The translations under genes were made by a program, and so were the position numbers. Positions 50,505 to 59,341 of a DNA stretch of 64,000 nucleotides are shown piece after piece (within the stretch, counting starts at the first letter, position 1; every line of letters starts with the position of its first letter). A model generated the notes under the pieces. That model saw nothing but the letters and a program-made list of their open reading frames with translations, did no database searches and was not told where the DNA came from. The stretch spans positions 3,984 to 67,983 of the forward strand of contig JBNKRJ010000064.1 of assembly GCA_050296515.1 (NCBI GenBank), in the 5' to 3' direction. Source of the DNA: NBLH01 sp050296515 (GTDB lineage: Bacteria > Bacteroidota > Bacteroidia > Bacteroidales > NBLH01).

Positions 50505-51594
50505 ATGATTTTAAAAGAGCAAATTCAAGATATAGTTGATCGCCAGCGGGCGTTAAGGAGGCATCTTTGACATTGATGGCAAATTGATAGAACTTGAAAA
50601 CGAAGAAGAAAAAACACAGGCTCCTGATTTTTGGGACAACCCTAAAAAGGCGGAAGAACAAATGCGCAAAGTACGGTCCATAAAAAAATGGACAGATGCT
50701 TACCACCAAGTTGAAACTGTTGTGGAAGATTTAGTGGTACTTAACGACTTTTTTAAAGAAGGAGAAGCTACAGAAGAAGAGGTAGGCAAACAGTTTGAAA
50801 AGTCGCTTGCACTGGTCGAAGACCTGGAGTCTCGCAACATGCTTAGAAATGAAGAAGATGCACTTGGAGCAGTACTCAAGATAAATTCAGGCGCTGGTGG
50901 TACCGAAAGCCTTGATTGGACAGGTATGTTGATGCGCATGTATGTTCGCTGGGGTGAACAAAACGGCTACAGAGTCAAAGAGGCTTATCGCCTTGATGGT
51001 GAAATAGTTGGTGTAAGTACAGTTACCCTTGAGTTTGAAGGAGATTATGCTTATGGCATGCTAAAAAGTGAGAATGGAGTACATCGCCTTGTTCGGTTAT
51101 CTCCATTTGATTCAGCAAACAAAAGGCACACTACCTTTGCTTCTGTTTTTGTTACCCCAATGGTTGATGATTCAATTGAAATTGAAATAAATCCGGCAGA
51201 GATTAAGTGGGAAACTTATCGCTCGGGAGGAGCCGGGGGACAAAACGTAAACAAGGTAGAAACCGGGGTTCGATTGCGTCATGAGCCATCTGGTATTATC
51301 ATTGAAAACACAGAGACCCGTTCCCAATTGAAAAACAAGGAAAATGCAATGCGTTTGCTTAAATCGCACTTGTACGAATTGGAACTGAGGAAGAAGCAGG
51401 AAGAGCAGGCAAAAATTGAAGGAAACAAGAAGAAAATTGAATGGGGATCGCAAATCCGATCATATGTGATGCACCCCTACAAAATGGTGAAAGATCTACG
51501 AACCGGTCATGAAACAGGTAATGTACAGGCTGTGATGGATGGAGATCTTAATGGTTTTATCAAAAGCTATTTGATGCAATTTGGTGGTGAATAA
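50505..51594 (+). CDS. prfB: peptide chain release factor 2, with programmed +1 frameshift
   Basis: The protein has 362 residues. Translation starts at the ATG 50505 (MILKEQIQDIVDRQRALRRH) and meets an in-frame TGA at 50568. A +1 shift at CTT-T gives L-D and continues as DIDGKLIELENEEEK. RF2 motifs are SPF in VHRLVRLSPFDSANKRH (UGA/UAA recognition) and GGQ in SGGAGGQNVNKVET. A single uninterrupted frame from 50584 would lack the N-terminal 25 or so residues. The internal UGA lets RF2 repress its own synthesis. The pause signal AGGAGG is in place. Confidence 0.95.
50556..50571 (+). promoter_or_regulatory. prfB +1 frameshift signal
   Basis: AGGAGG (50556-50561), CAT, CTT, TGA (50568-50570), C. 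This is the same geometry as the Escherichia coli site AGGGGG-TAT-CTT-TGA-C: a Shine-Dalgarno-like block three bases before the slippery CTT and a UGA-C stop context. Confidence 0.92.
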
Positions 51595-51602
51595 AGGTAT
51601 AC

Positions 51603-52115
51603 TTACCTCCATAACTTTTTTAAAAGAGAGGTGTTTTCTTCAAGATTTACGAGTTGAAAATGCCCTTTTACCATTTTTATTATCCTGCATTTTATTTTAT
51701 CAGGTTTGTAATTTTTCTTTTTCTGCCATTCTTTTGGTACTACATGATGTTCATAACCATCTTTATCGACAACAATAATATCGTAATGCTTCAATTTCTT
51801 TGATTTTCCGCTAAAGGGATCAAATTCATTTTCTATGGTGATTTGCATTCTGACAAAATCAAAATCGTAAATTCCGCCAAGTTCGTAATAGGGATGCTCC
51901 GGCTCAAAAGAGATCTTTCCTGAACAATCGACCCGGGTAATCAAACACTTAATCATCTGACCTGATTGAAGGTTGTAATGCCGATAATGCATTGAGGGAA
52001 TCACAAACCTTTCAGCATCATCGTTTTCAAAAACAAGGTGTTCCTCGTCTATAAAAACCTTTTTTATGAATTTAAATTCATATACCTGACCTTCGATGTA
52101 TTTCTTTTTAGCCAT
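51603..52115 (-). CDS. hypothetical protein with OB/S1-like segments
   Basis: The protein has 170 residues, cytoplasmic, strongly basic at both ends. I do not recognise a named family. Repeated short beta segments (GQVYEFKFIKKVFIDEEHLV, IKCLITRVDCSGKISFEPEH, YDIIVVDKDGYEHHVVPKEW) with the KCLITRVDCSGKISFEP pattern resemble S1/OB-fold RNA-binding modules. A role in translation or RNA binding is therefore possible but unproven. It is convergent with prfB, 8 bp away. Confidence 0.6.
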   Translation of the reverse strand: MAKKKYIEGQVYEFKFIKKVFIDEEHLVFENDDAERFVIPSMHYRHYNLQSGQMIKCLITRVDCSGKISFEPEHPYYELGGIYDFDFVRMQITIENEFDPFSGKSKKLKHYDIIVVDKDGYEHHVVPKEWQKKKNYKPDKIKCRIIKMVKGHFQLVNLEENTSLLKKLWR

Positions 52116-52183
52116 TAATCTGTAATGTGCAATCCTGATATATTATTATTACGAAACAAGTACAATGAAAAACAAACGATAAA

Positions 52184-53803
52184 TTATTTATTTAGTTCTT
52201 TAATTGCCCGTTCTAAAACATTGTCAACTTTCTGTAAAACTGGATAATACCCTTCGTTGTTAACGATGTTTCTGCAAATATATGCATACAGATAAGTTTT
52301 AATCAGCTGTTCCGATTCATAGATTTCAGTGATTTTTGGATTCAATCCTTTTTTTCTAACATCTTGAAGGAAATCAGCAAATATGTTTTTACTTTCCAAA
52401 TGGTTAATAATGTCTTTATAATCAGCGAATTGTGATAATGTTTCGCGATGCTGGTTGGTATAATTTAAAGCATAATTATAAATCATTGTTTTTCTGGATA
52501 CCTGTCTGTAAAATGGAGTTTGACCCACAGTATCAATAGGTACAAAAATGTCTGGCATTATTCCGCCTCCTCCGTATACAACTTTTCCTCCTTTGGTTGT
52601 ATACTTGTTCTTTTCATTGAAAATAATACTGTCTGCAGTTTCAAATTCACCATGTTCGTATCTGTTCATTAGTTCATGCTCATAATCTGCCACACCATTA
52701 TTGTAAGGCTTTTGAATACTTCTTCCTGTAGGGGTGTAGTAGCGTGCAATGGTTAGCCGCATTGCTGAACCATCTCTAAAATAAGTGGTTTCCTGAACAA
52801 GCCCTTTTCCAAATGAGCGTCGGCCAATAATTGTTCCTCTGTCATTATCCTGTATTGCCCCGGAAACAATTTCGCTTGCCGAAGCTGACCACGAATCAAT
52901 TAAAACAACCAGCTCGCCTTCTTCAAACAAACCATCAGCAGTTGCTAAGTAATCAGCTCTTGGTCTTTCTTTACCTTCGGTATATACAATCAGTTCATTC
53001 TCCTTCAAAAACTCATCCGCTATTTTGATGGCTGCATCTAAGTACCCTCCTGTATTAGAGCGTAAATCAAGGATCAGTTTTTTCATTCCTTGTCCTTTTA
53101 GCTTTTTCAGGCCTTCAATAAATTCTTCGTAGGTAGTTCGTGCAAAAGTGCTGATTTTTATATACCCTGTGGTGGGATTTATCATATAAGATACATCCAC
53201 ACTGTACAGAGGTATCTTATCACGGGTGATTTCAAAGCTCAGAAGCTCGGGATAACCAATTCGTGCTACCCCAATAGAAACTTTAGTTCCACCTTTTCCC
53301 TTTAGTTTTTGAATTACCTGATCATTGGTAATTCCAATGCCCGCAAATAGTGAATCATTTATTGTTACAATTTTATCACCTGCTAAAACACCAACTTTTT
53401 CAGCCGGACCTCCGACAATAGTGCTTATCACTAACACTGTGTCATTCAGTATGTTAAACTGAACACCGATTCCCTCAAAATTTCCTTCAAGGGGTTCGCT
53501 TACTTCCTGCAAATCTCTGGCTGGAATGTAAACCGAATGAGGATCGAGGTGCTCTAGCATCATCGGTATGGTTTTTTCTAATAAATCGTATTTCGAAACA
53601 GAGTCAACGTACTCTTTTTCAATAACATCAAGAATGAAATCCAGCTTATTCGGGTCTGACTTAAACACAAAGCTGGTTGTTCCGTCGTCTGTATTTAGGC
53701 TTTTTCCAATAAAAATTCCTCCGGCCAGCACAAATGCCAAAATTATAGGTGCGACAATAGCTAATTTTGAATTTCTAAATTTTGGTTCTGAATCGTATGT
53801 CAT
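52184..53803 (-). CDS. S41-family C-terminal processing protease
   Basis: The protein has 539 residues. It has an N-terminal membrane anchor (LAIVAPIILAFVLAGGIFIG), a PDZ domain (about 90-180, EGNFEGIGVQFNILNDTVLV) and an S41 peptidase domain with VVLIDSWSASASEIVSGAIQ (catalytic Ser) and IIGRRSFGKGLVQ (catalytic Lys). A C-terminal extension of about 150 residues follows, as in other Bacteroidota Ctp proteases. It trims or degrades periplasmic proteins from their C-termini. It lies upstream of no obvious partner and downstream of the dCMP deaminase gene. Confidence 0.92.
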   Translation of the reverse strand: MTYDSEPKFRNSKLAIVAPIILAFVLAGGIFIGKSLNTDDGTTSFVFKSDPNKLDFILDVIEKEYVDSVSKYDLLEKTIPMMLEHLDPHSVYIPARDLQEVSEPLEGNFEGIGVQFNILNDTVLVISTIVGGPAEKVGVLAGDKIVTINDSLFAGIGITNDQVIQKLKGKGGTKVSIGVARIGYPELLSFEITRDKIPLYSVDVSYMINPTTGYIKISTFARTTYEEFIEGLKKLKGQGMKKLILDLRSNTGGYLDAAIKIADEFLKENELIVYTEGKERPRADYLATADGLFEEGELVVLIDSWSASASEIVSGAIQDNDRGTIIGRRSFGKGLVQETTYFRDGSAMRLTIARYYTPTGRSIQKPYNNGVADYEHELMNRYEHGEFETADSIIFNEKNKYTTKGGKVVYGGGGIMPDIFVPIDTVGQTPFYRQVSRKTMIYNYALNYTNQHRETLSQFADYKDIINHLESKNIFADFLQDVRKKGLNPKITEIYESEQLIKTYLYAYICRNIVNNEGYYPVLQKVDNVLERAIKELNK

Positions 53804-53946
53804 TTGAAAATTTGTGTAAGTATTTGTCTGTTATATAAATAAATCATCCCTTTAAGCAGAATTCACAAAAGTAAAAAAAAGAATCAAAAGCCTTTGTTGC
53901 TATTTAAAACTGATCTTTTGGAAATTCAGAAACAACAGAACTTTTT

Positions 53947-54381
53947 TTATTTATCCTTTTCTAACTCAGTATAAATTATTTCTATCCCTGCTCTTTCTAA
54001 AAGTTTTACTCCTTCATCAAGGCGGTACCTTTCTGTAAATACAACTCTCAAAATTCCTGCCTGAATAATTAGTTTCGCACATTCAAGGCAGGGAGAAGTC
54101 GTTACATAAAGCGTGGCACCATCACTACTGTTGTTCGATTTTGCTACTTTGGTAATAGCATTGGCTTCTGCATGTAGAACGTAAGGCTTTGTTTTATTAT
54201 TTTCATCCTCGCAAATATTTTCAAAGCCGGATGGAGTTCCATTGTACCCATCTGAGATAATCATTTTATCTTTAACTATTAATGCGCCGACTTTTCTTCT
54301 TTTACAGTAGGAATTTTCGGCCCATATTTTGGCCATATCAAGGTATCTTTTGTCGAGGTCAAGTTGCTTTCTATCAGTCAT
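53947..54381 (-). CDS. dCMP deaminase (ComEB-like)
   Basis: The protein has 144 residues. It is a zinc deaminase with VLHAEANAITKVAK (catalytic His/Glu) and TTSPCLECAKLIIQAGI (zinc cysteines), plus an N-terminal SYCKRRKVGALIVKDKMIIS and SDGYNGTPSGFENICEDE, the nucleotide-binding loop of dCMP deaminases. It makes dUMP for thymidylate synthesis. It starts 3 bp after the stop of the lipoprotein gene upstream and is followed by the S41 protease gene. Confidence 0.9.
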   Translation of the reverse strand: MTDRKQLDLDKRYLDMAKIWAENSYCKRRKVGALIVKDKMIISDGYNGTPSGFENICEDENNKTKPYVLHAEANAITKVAKSNNSSDGATLYVTTSPCLECAKLIIQAGILRVVFTERYRLDEGVKLLERAGIEIIYTELEKDK

Positions 54382-54384
54382 TTG

Positions 54385-55212
54385 CTAGTTAAATAATAAG
54401 TCTGTGAAATAATTGCCACCAGAAATAGTTTGTATTGTGTCGGGAATAGCTTTAAAGATTTTTCTCTGTGGTCCCCCGGCAGTAACCTGATCATACACAA
54501 AATCATCTGCAGTAACTACAATTTTTAAACCCGAGGCTGTTGCCGGAACAGCAATAGAATAGTCACTATTGGCATCAGTAGTCGTGTAGTTAATTGTCTG
54601 CTCATAGGCAATACTTAATATTTCTCCATCCCCTGTGTGATTAACATAGTTAACCAATTGATTTGGTTCGATGTAAGAGGTAATTTGTAATCCATTTGGT
54701 GCACTTTCCAGGGTCCCATTGGTTATATCCAAATCAGCAAGTGTTCTTCCTGAAATTGTTGCTGTTCCAGGGCCGGTTAATGGAAATAAAGCAATCATAG
54801 TAGCTGCGTTTCTTAGGTTGTTCGAATCATATTCTCCTGAATCTATAGCTGCTGAAAGATCAACAACCATGTTTGCAGCAGTATGTTCCGGATACCTGAT
54901 ATTTACAGCTGCAATACCTGCAGCCAGATTATTAAAAGTTGCTAAACCAGTTGTATCTGTAGCCACACTATAAATACTGTCATTCATAACTAAAGAAACA
55001 ATTGCGCTGTCAATTCCCATAGTCGACTTAAAACTAGTACCTCCACCAGAAACAACTAAAACTGTGTATCGCACCGTTTTTCCTGAAATATTATCCTTTT
55101 TTGAGGGTGGCTCAGGCGCTGGTTCTTCATTTGCTTTTGTACAGGCTAAGAAAGCCACTGATGCAATTAATAAAATTGTAAAAGCCTGTTTTAAAAATTT
55201 ATATAAGCTCAT
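54385..55212 (-). CDS. hypothetical lipoprotein with carboxypeptidase-regulatory-like modules
   Basis: The protein has 275 residues. The lipoprotein signal (ILLIASVAFLACTKANEEPA) puts the acylated Cys near residue 25. The mature part has two probable beta-sandwich modules: GIDSAIVSLVMNDSIYSVAT with TGLATFNNLAAGIAAVNIRY is CarboxypepD_reg/CNA-B-like, and TDANSDYSIAVPATASGLKI begins a second. It lies 9 bp downstream of the beta-barrel gene on the same strand, which suggests an outer-membrane protein and lipoprotein pair. Function unknown. Confidence 0.65.
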   Translation of the reverse strand: MSLYKFLKQAFTILLIASVAFLACTKANEEPAPEPPSKKDNISGKTVRYTVLVVSGGGTSFKSTMGIDSAIVSLVMNDSIYSVATDTTGLATFNNLAAGIAAVNIRYPEHTAANMVVDLSAAIDSGEYDSNNLRNAATMIALFPLTGPGTATISGRTLADLDITNGTLESAPNGLQITSYIEPNQLVNYVNHTGDGEILSIAYEQTINYTTTDANSDYSIAVPATASGLKIVVTADDFVYDQVTAGGPQRKIFKAIPDTIQTISGGNYFTDLLFN

Positions 55213-55221
55213 ATGATTTGA

Positions 55222-56430
55222 TTATTTAAAGTTCTTAATAAAGAAGTCTCTGTTGAAATTTATGTAAAAAAGATACCAATAATCACCAGTATAATTATAA
55301 AGGTCTGAATAGACTTCAAATCCTGCACCTACATCAAGACCAGGTAAAATTTTCTTTTCAAACATAAAACGGGTGTTGATTAAGGCCCGTTCCCGCTCTG
55401 TATATCCATCATATATTGTTGAAACCGAGCTAAATATTGGATGCCCTCTGCCCGACATGTAAGAATCACCATACCAGTGCGCAACCCTCAAATTAAAAAA
55501 ACTTGCCTTAACTGAAGCAACCGAATAAATTCCATAGCCTTGAATGTATGGAAACTGGTTTTCAGTTGACATATCGTTATACCCTGCCAGAAAACTTTCA
55601 AAAGTGGCCGATTTAAAAAAGTTTCCGTTTAGGTTCAGGGTATAGTTTAATCCAACAGCAGAGTTATTCAGCGTTATTAGCTTTTTTTCGGTCTCGTTTA
55701 TCTGCCCACCCTGATGAACAAATATCATTTGAAATGGTATTGATAAGTTGTGTTTTTTATCTCTTCCATTTAAAAATATCTTATTCGATAAACCCAAGGT
55801 GAAAATCTCTTGTTTATCATCTCCTTTAAAGATAAATTGCTGCCAATTAATCCAAATATCACCTTTATAAATTTTTGTATCGAATAAAAACTGCAACCCG
55901 TTTTCAATATTTTCGGTATAGAAATATTCGTGCCTGAAAAGAGGTTCAATAGTTTCATGATTTGCGCTTCCGTATAGGGTCCCAATAATTATATCAGTTG
56001 ATTTACTTGCTTTAAAATGAAATCTAAGAGTAGGAATTACCTTCGAGAATTCATCAATGCCTGAATATTTTAAAAGGTGTGCACCAACTTCAATTTTTGC
56101 ATTAGCAGCAGGATAATAAACAAATTTTGGATTAATGAAATATCCAATTAAAGTGTAACCCTGAATAAAATCGCCAAAGTATTCGTTGTTTTTCAGAAAA
56201 TTTGAGTTTTCAATTCTAAAAAGTAAAGAATTTTCCTGTGCACTATCAAGTTTTGATTCCTGATAAAAAGATTCAGGATAATATTGCGCATTTATTTTTT
56301 GTGAGTATATAATAAAAGGTATAATCAGTACTAATATTGGAAATGTTCTTTTTGCGCTTTGTGTTATGTTTTTCACAATCAGTAAGTTCCTCCTGTGTTT
56401 TACGTTTTTGATAAGGCTATCAAAATTCAT
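55222..56430 (-). CDS. outer-membrane beta-barrel protein, hypothetical
   Basis: The protein has 402 residues. It has an unusual N-terminal extension of about 28 residues before the signal segment (FPILVLIIPFIIYSQKINAQ), then about 350 residues of alternating amphipathic strands with many Tyr/Phe/Gly (YVYYPAANAK-like, FHFKASKSTDIIIGTLYGSA, FFIKNFK end). It is probably a 14-16-stranded barrel. I do not recognise the family. It is the first gene of a unit with the lipoprotein, dCMP deaminase and S41 protease genes. A −7 box TACATTTG lies at 56461-56468 on the minus strand. Confidence 0.6.
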   Translation of the reverse strand: MNFDSLIKNVKHRRNLLIVKNITQSAKRTFPILVLIIPFIIYSQKINAQYYPESFYQESKLDSAQENSLLFRIENSNFLKNNEYFGDFIQGYTLIGYFINPKFVYYPAANAKIEVGAHLLKYSGIDEFSKVIPTLRFHFKASKSTDIIIGTLYGSANHETIEPLFRHEYFYTENIENGLQFLFDTKIYKGDIWINWQQFIFKGDDKQEIFTLGLSNKIFLNGRDKKHNLSIPFQMIFVHQGGQINETEKKLITLNNSAVGLNYTLNLNGNFFKSATFESFLAGYNDMSTENQFPYIQGYGIYSVASVKASFFNLRVAHWYGDSYMSGRGHPIFSSVSTIYDGYTERERALINTRFMFEKKILPGLDVGAGFEVYSDLYNYTGDYWYLFYINFNRDFFIKNFK

Positions 56431-56460
56431 TCCTTAAAGGTATTTAGTTTTTTTAAGTGG

Positions 56461-56468
56461 CAAATGTA
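56461..56468 (-). promoter_or_regulatory. −7 box for the leftward barrel/lipoprotein operon
   Basis: TACATTTG on the minus strand, 31 bp before the ATG at 56430. Confidence 0.4.
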
Positions 56469-56556
56469 ATCAGAAATTTTAATTAAGCTTATTCCATTGC
56501 ATTGCAAATATTATGCAGAATGGCGATATTTGCGAAAAAGCCCTAAAATCAAAAAA

Positions 56557-57468
56557 GTGAATAAACCTGAAATTCAAAACAAAAGGCGACTTGCCTATGT
56601 AGAAGGAGTCGTATCCATTATTGTTAACACCCTTTTATTTGTTCTAAAATACTGGGCTGGAATTGTTTCCGGATCCATTGCTTTAGTTGCTGATGCGTGG
56701 CATACTTTGTCCGATTCCCTGAGTTCTATAATTGTGATTGTTGGAACAAAATTATCCGGAAAAAAGGCTAGTAAAAAACATCCATTTGGCTATGGTCGTT
56801 GGCAACAGATATCTGCAATTTTTGTCGGGGTATTGCTCAGTATGGTTGCGTTTGAGTTTGCCAGAGAATCTATTGCAAAATTTGCTGACAAAGAAGCTGC
56901 AAACTTTGGAACCATTGCTATAGTGGTAACTATTATTTCAATTGTTTTAAAAGAAGTTTTGGCAAGATATGCTATTAACATTGGGAAAAAAACTGATAAT
57001 AGTGTAGTAAAAGCGGATGGCTGGCACCACCGAAGCGATGCCTTATCTTCTGTAGTCGTACTGGTTGGTATATTTTTACGTGATTTTTTTTGGTGGATAG
57101 ATAGTGTGCTTGGAATGGCTATTGCACTACTCCTTTTTTATGCTGTTTATGACATAATTAAAGAGGCAATTAGTAAACTTCTTGGTGCTGAAGCCTCCGA
57201 CGAATTAATTAACCAGGTAAAAGCGCATATAAATAAGTCTTTTAAAGCACCTCTCTGCGCACATCATTTTCATTTGCATGATTATGGAGATCATAAAGAA
57301 CTTAGTTTCCATATTATGCTGGATGAAAGAATGGATTTGAAAACTTCGCACGAAATTGTTGACGGAATTGAGGAAACCCTTAGAAATGAAATGCAAATTG
57401 AAGCAACCATTCATGTTGATCCACTAAAAGAAAACCAAATTGGCAATTGTGAGGAAATTGGTGATTAG
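56557..57468 (+). CDS. cation diffusion facilitator (zinc/iron efflux) transporter
   Basis: The protein has 303 residues from GTG 56557 (NKPEIQNKRRLAYVEG). A TTG at 56497 would add 20 basic residues; no in-frame ATG exists. Six membrane helices carry the metal-site pairs: ALVADAWHTLSDSLSSI in helix 2 (two Asp plus His) and VKADGWHHRSDALSSVVVLV in helix 5. KKHPFGYGRWQQISAIF is the family signature after helix 2. A C-terminal cytoplasmic ferredoxin-like domain has AHHFHLHDYGDHKELSFHIM, rich in metal-binding His. It exports Zn2+ or Fe2+ in exchange for protons. Confidence 0.9.
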   Translation: MNKPEIQNKRRLAYVEGVVSIIVNTLLFVLKYWAGIVSGSIALVADAWHTLSDSLSSIIVIVGTKLSGKKASKKHPFGYGRWQQISAIFVGVLLSMVAFEFARESIAKFADKEAANFGTIAIVVTIISIVLKEVLARYAINIGKKTDNSVVKADGWHHRSDALSSVVVLVGIFLRDFFWWIDSVLGMAIALLLFYAVYDIIKEAISKLLGAEASDELINQVKAHINKSFKAPLCAHHFHLHDYGDHKELSFHIMLDERMDLKTSHEIVDGIEETLRNEMQIEATIHVDPLKENQIGNCEEIGD

Positions 57469-57647
57469 GAAATAATGTAACTCAAATCTAATTTCCGAAA
57501 TATTTATCTGGTAACAGGTGAAGCCTTAATACATTTGGCTTTCACGTTTTAGCTTCTATTACATCTTTCGTTTTGTCTCAATAGTTACTCAACAAATTCT
57601 GAGGAGCAAAACCTGGGGAAATATCATGTCAATTTTAGTCTTTTTAA

Positions 57648-57678
57648 CTTATCAGTCTTAAATATTTTCTTATCTTTG
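57648..57678 (+). promoter_or_regulatory. suf operon promoter
   Basis: TATCTTTG at 57671-57678 is a perfect −7 box; the −33 position (57648) is a weak CTTA. The leader to the sufB ATG at 57758 is about 70 nt. No IscR-like dyad was recognised. Confidence 0.5.
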
Positions 57679-57757
57679 TGCTTTATTTAGATTAATTATA
57701 AATAAGAAGAGTTTGATATTCAAATAAATAGCTAAATTGCTAGAAAAAAATATAAAA

Positions 57758-59209
57758 ATGAGCGCTTTAGAAGATGATAAAATTTTAGAAGAATATAGTG
57801 CGAAAGAATACGAAGCAGGATTTTTTACCGATATCGAAACGGAGGTTTTCCCTAAAGGTTTAAACGAAGATGTGATAAGAGGTATATCTGCAAAGAAAAA
57901 TGAGCCTGAGTTCATGCTCAACTTCCGATTAAAAGCCTTTAAAAGATGGAAAGAAATGGTGGAGCCAGAATGGGCACATTTAAAATATGAAAAACCTGAT
58001 TTCCAAGACATCAGCTATTATGCAGCACCTAAAAATATGCCTAAATACAATAGTTTGGATGAAGTAGACCCTGAGCTATTAAAAACTTTTGAGAAATTAG
58101 GCGTTCCGCTGGAAGAGCAGAAACATCTGGCTGGCGTAGCGGTTGATGTGGTGATGGATAGTGTTTCAGTTCATACTACCTTTAAAGAGACGCTTAAAGA
58201 AAAAGGCATTATATTTTGCTCAATAAGTGAAGCTATTCAGGATCATCCAGAACTGGTTGAAAAATACCTGGCTTCAGTAGTACCTGCAGGTGACAACTTT
58301 TATGCAGCATTAAATTCTGCTGTTTTCACCGATGGTTCGTTTGCATATATTCCAAAAGGAGTAAGGTGCCCAATGGAATTATCAACGTATTTTCGTATAA
58401 ATCAGGCAAATACAGGACAATTTGAACGTACACTAATTGTTGCGGATGAAGGCAGCTATGTAAGTTACCTTGAAGGTTGTACTGCGCCAAGCCGTGATGA
58501 AAACCAATTGCACGCCGCAGTGGTTGAAATTGTAACCATGAAGGATGCAGAAGTGAAATACTCAACTGTCCAAAACTGGTACCCTGGAGATAAAAAAGGT
58601 AAAGGTGGAGTATATAACTTTGTAACGAAACGAGGTATTTGCAAAGGCGACAACTCAAAAATATCATGGACACAGGTTGAAACTGGTTCAGCGGTGACCT
58701 GGAAATATCCAAGTACTATTCTGAAAGGTGATAATTCAGTAGGTGAATTTTATTCAGTTGCTGTTACTAATAATTTCCAACAGGCAGATACTGGTACGAA
58801 AATGATTCACATTGGAAGAAACACAAAAAGTACCATTATATCAAAAGGTATCTCCTTAGGTGAAAGTAACAATAGCTATCGAGGACTGGTAAAAATCAAC
58901 CCTAAAGCTAATAATGCAAGAAACTATTCGCAGTGCGATTCGCTTTTAATAGGCAGTAAGTGCGGAGCACATACTTTCCCTTATATTGAATCGGAGAACC
59001 CAACAGCAGTTGTCGAACACGAAGCGACAACATCAAAAGTATCTGAAGACCAGATATTTTACTGTATGCAACGTGGGTTAGACGAAGAGGATGCAATTAG
59101 CTTAATTGTTAACGGTTTTGCAAAAGAAGTACTTAACCAACTACCAATGGAGTTTGCGGTGGAAGCACAAAAACTGTTATCATTGACATTAGAAGGAAGT
59201 GTTGGTTAA
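57758..59209 (+). CDS. sufB: Fe-S cluster assembly scaffold protein SufB
   Basis: The protein has 483 residues from ATG 57758; the frame extends to TTG 57737. SufB features are FAYIPKGVRCPMELSTYFRI, TLIVADEGSYVSYLEGCTAP, the beta-helix core, SQCDSLLIGSKCGAHTFPYI with the conserved scaffold Cys, and the ending VVEHEATTSKVSEDQIFY. With SufC and SufD it forms the SufBC2D scaffold on which clusters are built. It is the first gene of the operon. The gap to sufC holds 7- and 9-base-period arrays. Confidence 0.97.
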   Translation: MSALEDDKILEEYSAKEYEAGFFTDIETEVFPKGLNEDVIRGISAKKNEPEFMLNFRLKAFKRWKEMVEPEWAHLKYEKPDFQDISYYAAPKNMPKYNSLDEVDPELLKTFEKLGVPLEEQKHLAGVAVDVVMDSVSVHTTFKETLKEKGIIFCSISEAIQDHPELVEKYLASVVPAGDNFYAALNSAVFTDGSFAYIPKGVRCPMELSTYFRINQANTGQFERTLIVADEGSYVSYLEGCTAPSRDENQLHAAVVEIVTMKDAEVKYSTVQNWYPGDKKGKGGVYNFVTKRGICKGDNSKISWTQVETGSAVTWKYPSTILKGDNSVGEFYSVAVTNNFQQADTGTKMIHIGRNTKSTIISKGISLGESNNSYRGLVKINPKANNARNYSQCDSLLIGSKCGAHTFPYIESENPTAVVEHEATTSKVSEDQIFYCMQRGLDEEDAISLIVNGFAKEVLNQLPMEFAVEAQKLLSLTLEGSVG

Positions 59210-59270
59210 GAATTAAAAATTTAGAATTAGAAATTAAGAATTAGAATTTTGGAACTTTGATTGAAATTGC
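59210..59270 (+). repeat. heptad array H4 (sufB-sufC gap)
   Basis: From 59208 in sevens: AAGAATT, AAAAATT, TAGAATT, AGAAATT, AAGAATT, AGAATTT, TGGAACT, TTGATTG. Most units end in ATT or ACT. It starts at the sufB stop codon. Confidence 0.65.
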
Positions 59271-59276
59271 TAAAAG

Positions 59277-59313
59277 ATCTGTAAAAATCCGTTTAATCAG
59301 TCAAATCAGTGTT
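59277..59313 (+). repeat. nonamer-period array in the sufB-sufC gap
   Basis: ATCTGT (59277), ATCCGT (59287), ATCAGT (59296), ATCAGT (59305): spacing 10, 9, 9. The unit differs from the neighbouring 7-base array. Confidence 0.65.
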
Positions 59314-59341
59314 CCATTAAAATCTTAAAAATTGAAATTCC

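Noticed and set aside
50584..51594. prfB as a truncated or frameshifted pseudogene
   Set aside because: The upstream frame, AGGAGG block and CTT-TGA-C are all in place, so the break is the normal programmed +1 shift.
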